A program made the translations under genes and the position numbers. Source: Primulina eburnea (lineage: Eukaryota; Streptophyta; Magnoliopsida; Lamiales; Gesneriaceae). From it: 64,000 nt of DNA. Numbering within the stretch: the stretch's first letter is position 1; each line of letters opens with the position of its first letter. The stretch covers positions 29,564,329 to 29,628,328 of the forward strand of contig NC_133103.1 in the NCBI RefSeq assembly GCF_022965805.1, given 5' to 3'. The notes below the pieces were generated by a model. That model ran no database searches, was not told where the DNA came from, and was given only the letters and a program-made list of their open reading frames with translations. Shown piece by piece: positions 38,287-50,600 of this stretch.

Positions 38287-38649
38287 TTAGAATCCAGCGC
38301 CTTGGAGCTTGGAATTTACACTAGAGAACACTCCCATATTTCCTAGCCAGAATAGGACTAACACAAGGAGGCTTACAAGAATTACCCACATCCATTGCGG
38401 CCATTTCCTCCTGTTTCGGTTGCGAAGTGACGGAGGAGGCACGCCCCTCGTCTTGTTTTGCTTGCTCGCCATCACCCGACTCATTTTAGGCTTCTTAGTT
38501 GGAATGTCATTTACTTGTGTTGAGGCTTCCTCCTTGATACTTTCCACACAAGTGATGCTGCTGGTATCGTCTTGTAGGTCCATGGAGGCGGAGGTAGATG
38601 CAGTAGCGGCCTTTTTTCGTTCTTTCTTCCTCGACTTTTTCTCCCTCTC
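38287..38649 (-). CDS. PPI1: PPI-like gene, last exon (membrane anchor)
   Basis: Acceptor ACATACAG before 38649. Codes for [16 protein letters not shown], a Ser/Thr linker, a basic stretch ([12 protein letters not shown]) and the hydrophobic tail [16 protein letters not shown], ending ...QGAGF with TAA at 38287-38289. It joins the 55765-56370 exon in phase 0. Bases 38493-38518 recur exactly inside element D (51450-51475). Confidence 0.88.
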   Translation of the reverse strand, partial: EREKKSRKKERKKAATASTSASMDLQDDTSSITCVESIKEEASTQVNDIPTKKPKMSRVMASKQNKTRGVPPPSLRNRNRRKWPQWMWVILVSLLVLVLFWLGNMGVFSSVNSKLQGAGF

Positions 38650-41600
38650 CTGTATGTTTAAAAAGAATCAAATTCATTACTCATGCCAATGACCTACGGA
38701 TTCGGGAGAGATGAACAAGATGGCTGAACTTGCAGATTTTTTGAAAAATCACTGATACCCCTGTAAGGGCCCGGGTCATGGATGACCCAGGAAGTTTCAT
38801 TGGGTAGCCCGTATAGAAACCAAGAGGGCGATTATTACCTACACGACTGGGCACTTCATGCATAGCCGGGTATTTACTTACCTCCCGGGCAGCTAGGGAC
38901 CGGGCTTTCATGCTAAAGCCGAGGGCTCAATACCCGAGTAACTTACTTAGAGGATCTTATAGATTATAGGGAAGAAAGCGACTGGGCGGGAAGTCAACGT
39001 CTTTAGCCTGAACGTATCCCCGAAAATATTGAGAAGAAAGGGACTGGACATGCAGTCAACGTCCCTTATCCTTGGAGTACCCATGAAGCTATCGGGAAGA
39101 AAGGGACCAGACAGGCAGTCAGCGTTCGAGGGTACAAGTAGTAGGTGAGCACGCGTATCAAGGTAACCCTAGCCTTCCCTCCTACAAATAGCAGGTATGG
39201 TTGTCATTTAGAGGTCTAGAATCTCTTCATTCGCAAGCATTCATACATATTTACTCAAGTTTTCTTCCTTGACAACCCTGCTGACTTAAGCATCGGAGTG
39301 GTCATGCCGGACACCCCTCCGGCGCCCATTCACGAGTTCCCTTCATTGTTTGCAGGTCACAGTGGAAGCCATTTATCTTGTCCAATTTCCTAAACAACAC
39401 TATAAATTTTTGGTTTGATCCGGTGGAGCACCCGACCCTGCTCATCCATTTCATCCGGATCGCATCATTGGCGCCGTCTGTGGGAAATTGAGACTAAGGC
39501 GTTGATATGGCTCACACGAGGAAGACTAACCAGAATAATTCCCGGGTTCAAGGAGCCGACGCAAATCATTCAAGACAAGAGGATGCTCCCCCTGATCTTA
39601 TTACTATGACTCCAGCGGAGTTGGATAAGCGTATTAATGAAGCCGTAGAGAAAGCTATGGCTAGGCGGGAAGCTTCCCACCATGATATACCACTCGAGAA
39701 GGAACCAGAAAAAGAGCAGGAGCATCAGCATGAATTGAGGGAGGAGGAGAAGAGGGGAGAAGTGGAGGAATCCTCTGCTGGATCTAAGTCACCAACGATA
39801 GTCGAGGAGATGTTGGAGTTAAAACAAAAAATGAAAGTCTTGGAAGGACAGCTGGAAAATCGTGGAACTTCTCGAGCATCTGTCAAGGGACGCCCGTTTG
39901 TCGAGGCAATTATTCGGGAACCTCTTCCTGGAAACTTTAAATCTGCTAAAGTAAGGGCGTACGATGGAAACGAGGACCCGGAAGAACACTTGGCCAGGTT
40001 CGAGAATATGGCTATGCTGCACTGTTACACCGATAGGATCAAGTGTAAAGTGTTTTTGACTACGCTGGTGGACTCAGCTCAGAGATGGTTTGATGGGTTG
40101 GCTCCATTGAGTATTAAATCCTTTGAGGATTTTCAGAAAGCCTTCTGTGGGGACCCGGGTTCTAAATCGAATCTAATTGGGATTAACCGGATCTTTATTA
40201 TAAATACGGGTCAATTTTTCGCTTTTACATTAAATCACATGTAAACTAAAACATAAGGTGATTCTATATCATACAACAAACCAAATGTACATCCAAATCT
40301 GTTTAGTATAAACATCTAACTAATGTTCGAATCTCAAATACAAGTAGTTCGAATCTAAACAGAAACTACTAGTAATCTGCTGATACACCCGGCATCACCA
40401 CGCTATCAACTCTCTCTTCCTCGTCGTGACCCTGATCCTGCCACACCTGTCGCCATGCACACATACAGACACGACAACAGCCGGATAACTCCGGTGAGAA
40501 CAAATCCCAGTATAAAACATGTATGCATGCAATGTAATAAATCATGTACAAAAGCATAGCATAAATCGAATAACATGAATTAAAATCTAAAACATGCAAA
40601 GGAATACAAATCTGTATTCACATCTAGTTCTTGACTCGATTCATTTCTAATCTAGGGATCCCGGTGTGAATAAGACGGTCTGTCACCTACCCAGCGACTC
40701 GGGGTAACGGTACGTCTTATTCCTAGACTCCGGTCTGGTCTGTATCGAGTGTCTACACGTAGAGAAAATGTGCAACTACGCAACGATACACCGAACGTCT
40801 AGTTTGACAAATCTGTCAATGATTCCTATCTCACAGGCTTGAATATAAATCTATAAACAAAGCACAATAGAAATCGTAAATCAATAATAATCTAGTATGT
40901 GATTTAGGGAAACTCGTATCAGATCTGAATCGAGTTGTGCAATCCCGTGATCACATGAATTATACCTTTCTTGCTGAATAGTCGGTGTCGAAATCCAAAT
41001 CTCTAGTCCAATGTAGCCAATATAACTCTGAAATGGCAATGTGGATACACACAATATCAATCTCTAATTCAAAGCAACACATGTTCCAATCAATAATAAA
41101 TCTCGGTACAAATCGACGGCATAACAGCGTAATTCTCGGTACCGGTCAACTCATAACTCAACATATATCGATCATTCATATTCCTCAACTCATACTCAAG
41201 ATCACACACTTCAATACATAAGCTGAAATCTGTACAATCTTAACATCATACATGCTGAAATTTCGAATAATAGCATACGGTGTCCGAAAATTAATCCGAT
41301 TGTGATTCTATACTGCTCAACATATCAAGAACTCATATTTCTAACAAAATCATGAATTCTCCCAACACACATATATTAAAACATGCTGAACATAACCCAA
41401 AACTTACATCCTTGAATAGCAAATGATGAGAGGAGTTCAAAACCAAAGTCGTATCTGAAATCGGATGGCTAAATTCTTCAAAATCATAAGTTCAAATCAA
41501 AAAGGACATGAAGCTTTCTCCTAAGCATTCTCTCGGCTCTCAGTTTCTGAAATGGAGGGGAAAGAAGACACATATCATATATGCATGACAAGGAACAAGT

Positions 41601-44600
41601 GGTTTATTTTTCATTTGACACGCACGACCGTGGGTGCGGTACACTAGCAGCGCGGGTGCGCTGTGCTCACGGCAGCCCTTGTATTTTCTGAAATTCTCGG
41701 ACCGCGGGTGCGGTCCTTGCATGACCGCGGGTGCGGTCGCACCACCGCGGGTGTGGTCTTACTAGCACCGTGGGTGCGGTCTTGCTTCGCACAAATTCAC
41801 CAAATTTTCTGTCAATGCACCGCGGGTGCGGTCCTTCCTGTACCGCGGGTGCGGTGTGGCTTCGGCCCAAACCTCACAATTCTGATTTAAATGCATTGCA
41901 TTCTTACCTTTACAAGTCTAACATCAATGCCAGTTGATAATTCTCGAGCCTTACACCTTCTTACACCATTTCAGCTGCAGTAAGAAGTATAAGAAAACTG
42001 CTTTCAGTTTGTTCGAGGTGAGACAGGAGCCGGAGGAAAGTTTGAGGATGTATATCAATAGGTTTAACAAAGTGGCTTTGGATGTGCCTACTTGTGCTGC
42101 AGAGACAAAAACTACTGCCTTCACTCAAGGCTTAAAAGAGAGTGAGTTTTTCAAGTCATTAACGAAAAAAGTGCCTGAAGACTTTGAGGATTTGCTGTCT
42201 CGGGCAGAGAAGTATATCAACATGGAGGAAGCCCAGAAACAAAAGAGGGAAGCCATCAGGAAGGAAAGAGGGGACCGGGCACCTAAGCCCGAGGAGAGAG
42301 GACCACGGCGGGGTAATCCAGGGCACTTTTCCCCGCATGTGCCTCTGAAAATTATCCGTGAAAGAGAAGTGCAGGAATGCAGTAGGGATCCGGTTCCCAG
42401 TCATCAGCTGTCCCAACCCGAGAAAAATGGATTTTGCACCAGGCATGGTGTGTGTCAGCATAGCACCGAGAATTGTAAAGTTTTGAAAAGAAGTTATGTC
42501 CCACCCACCAATCAGGGGCACGACCAGTACACCAAGAGGTCGAGAGGTCCACCTTGGACCTCTCGGCCACCAGTACCTAATGCTCGAGTAGACTCAAGAA
42601 ACAACCCGAGAAACGATATGGGTAGGAAGAGGGAGCCAGAACCCGAGAAGAGGAGCCCTTCGTCCCCTGCTGCTGGACTGATTAAGATGATATTGGGAGG
42701 ATCTACCGATGGGGATTCAAATCGGGCCAGGAAATCAAGAAGTAGGCGGGAATGTCTGGAGGTGGAAGGATCTAGGAGGAGCGAGGCCGTGATCAGCTTT
42801 GGCCCGGAAGACCTAAAGGGAATAAACATGCCCCATAATGATGCTTTGGTTATCCATGCCCGGGTGGCCAATTACGACATTCTGAGAGTTTTTGTGGATT
42901 CCGGCAGTTCCGTCAATGTGATTTTCAAAGATGCCTTAGTGCAGATGGATTTGCAAGGGTTTAAGTTGGAAGTTGTGGAGACTGCCCTTTTTGGTTTTGC
43001 TGGACATGCGGTTTATCCGGAGGGAGAAATTGTTCTTCCGCTCACTCTAGGCTCCCGGGACATCAAGAAAACGGTCATGACCACCTTCACAGTGGTGGAC
43101 TCCCCATCATCTTACAATATCATTCTGGGGAGGCCGGCCATGAATGAGTTGAGGGCAGTAGCATCTACTTATCATCAAAAGATCAAATTTCCAGTGGGAA
43201 GCCAGGTGGGAGAAGTTCGTGGAGATCAACCCTCTTCCCGAAAATGTTATGTGGAAGGTATCCGGGCAGATCAAGGCAAGTCGAGAAAGGAGGGGAAGAA
43301 AGCCAGGGTGGAGGAAATTTGGAAGGGCGGAGTGGAGAAAGGAGAAGTCCACTTTGTGGCAGAGGAAGAGCAGGAAGCTGTGGAGATAGGACCAGGCCAA
43401 CAGATCCGGGTGGCCCGAGACCTCGATATATCCACCCAGGTCAGTTTACTTAAATGTTTAAAGACTAATATTCATGTGTTTGCCTGGTCCCAGCAGGAAC
43501 TAACAGGGATTTCACCCCTGATATCTGAGCATCAATTAAACATTCTCCCGGGAGCTCACCCGATCAAACAGAAGAAGAGACACTTTGGTCCCGAGAAAGA
43601 CAAAGTTATTGATGAACATGTGAAAGAGTTGCTGCAAGCCGGCCACATCCGGGAGATACAATTTCCTACCTGGCTCTCGAATGTGGTGCTGGTACCCAAA
43701 GCCGCCGGGAAATGGAGGATGTGTGTTGATTTCCGGGACCTCAATAAAGCCTGTCCAAAAGATCATTACCCATTGCCCCGGATTGATCAGTTGGTGGACT
43801 CCACCTCAGGCTTCGAACTGCTCAGTTTCATGGATGCCTATCAGGGATATCATCAAATTCCTTTGGCAAAAAATGATCAAGAAAAGGCCAGCTTTATCAC
43901 CTCGGGAGGTACATTTTGTTATGTTGTGATGCCTTTCGGGTTAAAAAATGCAGGGGCCACATATCAGCGTTTAATGGATAAAGTCTTTGAGAAGCAGCTG
44001 GGAAGGAATCTGGAGGTTTATGTGGATGATATTCTGGGAAAGTCAAAGGAGGTGATGGATTTTATTGCTGATTTGGAAGAAACCTTTACCACTTTGACAT
44101 CTTATGGAGTCAAGCTCAATCATGCTAAATGTATTTTCGGAGTCAAGAGTGGTAAGTTCTCGGGCTTTATAGTGACAGAGCGGGGAATCGAGGTCAACCA
44201 AGAAAAAGTGAAGTCCGTCTTATGTATGCCTTCTCCCCGATCTGTCAAAGAAGTGCAGAAGCTGACCGGGAGGATTGCCTCTCTATCTCGGTTAATATCT
44301 CGGTCAGCCCACAGAAGTTATCCTTTCTTTCAGGTTCTCAGAAAAGCCCAAAAGTTCGGATGGGATGACAAGTGCGAGCAGGCTTTCCAAGATCTTAAAA
44401 AGCATCTGGCTGAGCTCCCAGTTCTGGTAAAGCCTGAGCCCGGGGATAAGTTGTTTGTCTATTTATCCACTACTGAATATGCTGTCAGCTCTGTCTTAAT
44501 AAAGGAAGAAGGCTCGGATCAAAAGCCTGTCTATTATGTCAGTCACGCTCTAAGAGGTCCCGAGCTGCGGTATAGTGAAGTGGAGAAGATGGCCCTGGCT

Positions 44601-47600
44601 TTAGTTGTGACTGCCCGGAAACTGCGGCCTTATTTTCTATCACATCCTATTATCGTTCTTACTAACAGCCCGCTTGGAAGAATTATGACTCACTCTGAAG
44701 TATCCGGGAGGATGATCAAATGGAATGTGGAATTGGGGGAATACGATATTGAGTATAAGCCCCGGGTGGCCATAAAAGCACAGGCTTTATCCGATTTCCT
44801 ATCTGAGATGATTCAACCTGCTGAGGAAGAGAGATGGAGGATGTTTGTAGATGGGGCTTCTTGCCTGGTTGGATGTGGAGTCGGAGTCGTGATAATCTCC
44901 CCATCGGGAGAGAAGATTAAATTGGCAGTCAAAATTGATTCCCGGGTAACAAATAATGAAGCAGAATATGAGGCTGTTCTAGCTGGCATCCGAGCTGCCC
45001 GAGAAATTGGAGCGGCCAGGATTATATTGTATTCCGATTCACAGTTGATTACTCAGCAGATCAAGGGCGTGTATGAGGTCAAGGACGACAAAATGCTCAA
45101 ATATTTGCATCTCATCAAAGCCCAGGTAGTCGTATTTGTGGATTGGAGCATCGAACAGATACCCCGAGAAGAAAATGGAGAGGCTGATGCCCTAGCAAAA
45201 ATGGCTGCTTCTTTGTCGGAAGACAGCACCCGGGAGGTTTTGTTTGTTTCCCGAGTAGTTTTAACTATTGAAGAAGAGGAAATGTTGACAATACCCGAGG
45301 ATTCTTGGATGACCCCTCTGATCAAATTCATCCGGGACAATGAATTGCCCGAGGAGAAAGCTCGAGCACAGAAAATAAAAAGACAAGCCCCCACGTTTGT
45401 TCTCTTAAATAATATCTTATACAGGAGATCATTCCAGGGACCATTATTGAAGTGTTTGAGCGGGAAGGAAGTGATTTATGTTCTTCAAGAGATTCATGAA
45501 GGATGCTGTGGTGAGCATTTGGGGGGAACATCTTTAGCTCGGAAAGCGATGCTAGCCGGGTTCTGGTGGCCGACTCTTCACCATGATTCGGCTCAAGTGG
45601 TCCGGACTTGTGAAGGCTGTCAGCATCATTCAAACTTTCAACACAGCCCAGCCACTCCTCTGAAGCCTATTTGGGCATCTTGTCCTTTTGATCAATGGGG
45701 TATGGATATAGTCGGTCCATTTCCGGTTGCTCGGGCTCGGAAAAAATTCTTGTTGGTGGCTGTGGATTATTTCTCTAAGTGGGTGGAAGCCGAGCCCTTG
45801 GCTAAAATCACCGAACAAGAGGTTTTAAAATTCTTATGGAAGAATATAGTATGTCGCTTCGGCATACCCTGGCGATTGATCTCGGATAATGGGAGACAGT
45901 TTCTGTGGGGACCCGGGTTCTAAATCGAATCTAATTGGGATTAACTGGATCTTTATTATAAATACGGGTCAATTTTTCGCTTTTACATTAAATCACATGT
46001 AAACTAAAACATAAGGTGATTCTATATCATACAACAAACCAAATGTACATCCAAATCTGTTTAGTATAAACATCTAACTAATGTTCGAATCTCAAATACA
46101 AGTAGTTCGAATCTAAACAGAAAATACTAATAATCTGCTGCTACACCCGGCATCACCACGCTATCAACTCTCTCTTCCTCGTCGTGACCCTGATCCTGCC
46201 CCACCTGTCGCCATGCACACATACAGACACGACAACAGCCGGATAACTCCGGTGAGAACAAATCCCAGTATAAAACATGTATGCATGCAATGTAATAAAT
46301 CATGTACAAAAGCATAGCATAAATCGAATAACATGAATTAAAATCTAAAACATGCAAAGGAATACAAATCTGTATTCACATCTAGTTCTTGACTCGATTC
46401 ATTTCTAATCTAGGGATCCCGGTGTGAATAAGACGGTCTGTCACCTACCCAGCCACTCGAGGTAACGGTACGTCTTATTCCTAGACTCCGGTCTGGTCTG
46501 TATCGAGTGTCTACACGTAGAGAAAATGTGCAACTACGCGATGATACACCGAACGTCTATTTTGACAAATCTGTCAATGATTCCTATCTCACAGGCTTGA
46601 ATATAAATCTATAAACAAAGCACAATAGAAATCATAAATCAATAATAATCTAGTATGTGATTTAGGGAAACTCGTATCAGATCTGAATCGAGTTGTGCAA
46701 TCCCGTGATCACATGAATTATACCTTTCTTGCCGAATAGTCGATGTCGAAATCAAAATCTCTAGTCCAATGTAGCCAATATAACTCTGAAATGGCAATGT
46801 GGATACACACAATATCAATCTCTAATTCAAAGCAACACATGTTCCAATCAATAATAAATCTCGGTACAAATCGACGGCATAACAGCGTAATTCTCGGTAC
46901 CGGTCAACTCATAACTCAACATATATCGATCATTCATATTCCTCAACTCATACTCAAGATCACACACTTCAATACATAAGCTGAAATCTGTACAATCTTA
47001 ACATTATACATGCTGAAATTTCGAATAATAGCATACGGTGTCCGAAAATCAATCCGATTGTGATTCTATACTGCTCAACATATCAAGAACTCATATTTCT
47101 AACAAAATCATGAATTCTCCCAACACACATATATTAAAACATGCTGAACATAACCCAAAACTTACATCCTTGAATATCAAATGATGAGAGGAGTTCAAAA
47201 CCAAAGTCGTATCTGAAATCGGATGGCTAAATTCTTCAAAATCATAAGTTCAAATCAAAAAGGACATGAAGCTTTCTCCTAAGCATTCTCTCGGCTCTCA
47301 GTTTCTGAAATGGAGGGGAAAGAAGACACATATCATATATGCATGACAAGGAACAAGTGGTTTATTTTTCATTTGACACGCACGACCGCGGGTGCGGTAC
47401 ACTAGCAGCGCGGGTGCGCTGTGCTCACGGCAGCCCTTGTATTTTCTGAAATTCTCGGACCGCGGGTGCGGTCCTTTCATGACCGCGGGTGCGGTCGCAC
47501 CACCGCGGGTGCGGTCTTACTAGCACCGCGGGTGCGGTCTGGCTTCGCACAAATTCACCAAATTTTCTGTCAATGCACCGCGGGTGCGGTCCTTCCTGTA

Positions 47601-50600
47601 CCGCGGGTGCGGTGTGGCTTCGGCCCAAACCTCACAATTCTGATTTAAATGTCATGCATTCTTACCTTTACAAGTCTAACATCAATGCCAGTTGATAATT
47701 CTCGAGCCTTACAGTTTCAAGGAAAGGAAATAACATCTTGGTGCCGGGAAATGAAGATCACCCAGTACTTCACTTCTGTTGCGTACCCTCAGGCCAATGG
47801 GCAGACAGAAGTTGTAAACAGAATCATTGTGCAGGCTTTAAAGACCAGACTACAAGGCAAAGGAAAGGACTGGGTAGAAGAATTGTCTAGTGTACTATGG
47901 GCATACAGGACTACTCCCCGGGCACCTACTCAAGAAACTCCGTTCAGCCTGGTATATGGATCTGAGGCCATCCTTCCTGTTGAGATCGGTCAAACATCTG
48001 CCCGGGTAGAATCTTACCCGAGCAACAATGAGGATAGCCGTGCATTGGAACTGGATCTATTAGAAGAAAAGAGGGATCAAGCCATGATCCGATGGAAGCA
48101 TATCGGAACCGGGTCATGAAATCCTACAACAAAAGGGTCCGAGTTCGAGACTTGCAGATAGGGGACTTGGTTATGAAGAAGGTTAATCCAGCTGGGGACG
48201 TGGGCAAGCTCGAAGCTCGATGGGAGGGGCCTTACAAAATCATTAGGAGAGTTAGTTCAGGATCTTTTTACCTGGAAGATGCTCAGGGAAAACTTCTTAA
48301 AAGACCTTTGAATGTACTTCATTTGAAGAAATATTATGCTTAGCCAATGTATAGATGTAATTTTCACTTTGAAGAAATAATAAAGGATCGCTTTCCTCAT
48401 ACTTTTGCCTACTATAAGTGATAATGCGGAAAACTGAGGAGACATAAGCCCAGGGTACTACACCCTGGCTCGGGGCTCCGTACCTCGACCATTCCAAAGT
48501 CCCGGGACCTGTTCCCCGGCCTAAGGTTCCGTACCTTAGCTCTACATAAGCCCAGGGTACTACTCCCTGGCTCGGGGCTCCGTACCTCAACCATTCCAAA
48601 GTCCCGGGACCTGTTCCCCGGCCTAAGTTTCTGTACCTTAGCTCTACATAAGCCCAGGGCATTACACCCTGGCTCGGGGCTCCGTACCTCGACCATTCCA
48701 AAGTCCCGGGACCTGTTCCCCGGCCTAAGGTTCCGTACCTTAGCTCTACATAAGCCCAGGGTACTACTCCCTGGCTCGGGGCTCCGTACCTCGACCATTC
48801 CAAAGTCCCGAGACCTGTTCCCCAGCCTAAGGTTCCGTACCTTAGCTCTACATAAGCCCAGGGTACTACTCCCTGGCTCGGGGCTCCGTACCTCGACCAT
48901 TCCAAAGTCCCGGGACCTGTTCCCCGGCCTAAGGTTCCGTACCTTAGCTCTACATAAGCCCAGGGCATTACACCCTGGCTCGGGGCTCCGTACCTCGACC
49001 TTTCCAAAGTCCCGGGACCTTTTCCCCGGCCTAAGGTTCCGTACCTTAGCTCTACATAAGCCCAGGGTACTACTCCCTGGCTCGGGGCTCCGTACCTCGA
49101 CCATTCCAAAGTCCCGGGACCTGTTCCCCGGCCTAAGGTTCCGTACCTTAGCTCTACATAATCCCAGGGCATTACACCCTGGCTCGGGGCTCCGTACCTC
49201 GACCATTCCAAAGTCCCGGGACCTGTTCCCCGGCCTAAGGTTCCGTACCTTAGCTCTACATAAGCCCAGGGCATTACACCCTGGCTCGGGGCTCCGTACC
49301 TCGACCATTCCAAAGTCCCGGGACCTGTTCCCCGGCCTAAGGTTCCGTACCTTAGCTCTACATAAGCCCAGGGCATTACACCCTGGCTCGGGGCTCCGTA
49401 CCTCGACTATTCCAAGGTCCCAGAACCAGTTCCCCGGTTTAAATTTTTGTTTATTTCAGATAATTACATCACAAATAATCAGTTAAAAAACAGAAGACCG
49501 ATGCCTGGGTTTTCTATCTCAGTGAAGTTCTCAACACTTGGAAAATCTCTAAGAATTATTAAAGCAGGAATATCCTATTCATGTTAAGATCAGATGCTCA
49601 GCTTTTATGAAAATTGCAAAGAAGGATAAGGGGACAGAGAATATTGCATTACTAAGAGGCCCGAAAAACAGGAAATGAACTTGAAAATAAGAAAGAAATT
49701 ACAACCCTATTCTATATCAACAGGGCCGGTGCCCGGCTCTTTTTCCTCCTCCGTCGGCCGCTCTTTTTCTTCTCCTTCCTCCTCTACAGGTTTCTCCCCT
49801 TTTTCCTCCTCTCCGGATTCTTCTTCCCTATATTCCACCCCAGCTCTTGCAAGGGACGCAATGGCTAGCCCGAAGTCTGGAAAGTTGGCCCTGTCCTTGG
49901 GGATAAGCCCGGCTTCCTGGAATTGTTGAAGACATCTGTTGAAGCCGGTCTTAAAGAAAGGATAGGCTCGATCCTCCACGGCCGCCTTGAATTCTGAGGA
50001 TTCCAGGAAGGAAGTCCACAGTTGCTCTTTCTGGCGCTCAGACTCGGCTAGGGCCTTCTCCGCTCTTTCAGCCCGGGACATTTGTTCTTCTATGACATCC
50101 ATCAGGGAGGCGTTCTTACGATCAAGAATCGATTGATGCCTGTGAAGAGTTTCCTCCCTGATATGACTTTCATTTAGTTCCTCCCGGGCTTTGGCCAGCT
50201 CCGCCTGGGCAGACTCCACAGAACCCCGAAGGGTTGCCACCGTCTCTGAATGAAATCCCTTCAACTGAGCAAGCTCCGCTTGAATAAGCTCGTGCGTTTC
50301 TTGGAAGACCTGGAGTTGGGGGGCCTGGTGGTTGGCTAAGGAGGACACCTCTTCATAGGCTGACATTAACATATGTGCACCCTATTTTTCAAAGAGAAGG
50401 CAGGTTTGACAAGGTAATAAAAAAAAAAAAAAAAGAGAAAGAAGGGAAGAAAAAAGCTTACAGCCAGAAGCTTGTTCAAGCCATCTAGGCATCGAGGGGT
50501 CGACGGCATGCTCTTCAGGAAGGCCTGGTCAGTAGGAAGGAGCATTTGCTTAAGGAGGTCTGCCCCGACCCGGGAGGCTCCTTCGGTGAAAAAGACAGAC

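Noticed and set aside
38309..38692. 127-residue plus-strand frame
   Set aside because: Antisense shadow of the host gene's last exon and adjoining intron; no domain or promoter seen.
40985..41221. 78-residue frame conserved at 40985, 46743 and 51508
   Set aside because: All three lie at the same place in copies S1, S2 and S3 of one LTR; identity reflects recent copying and not protein selection.
48297..49376. 359-residue and 298-residue minus-strand frames
   Set aside because: They are translations of the 102-bp tandem repeat, whose length is a multiple of three, so any stop-free unit gives a long frame. No start context or homology supports a gene.
48443..49440. CRISPR-like array
   Set aside because: The repeats are contiguous with no unique spacers, and the context is a plant retrotransposon.
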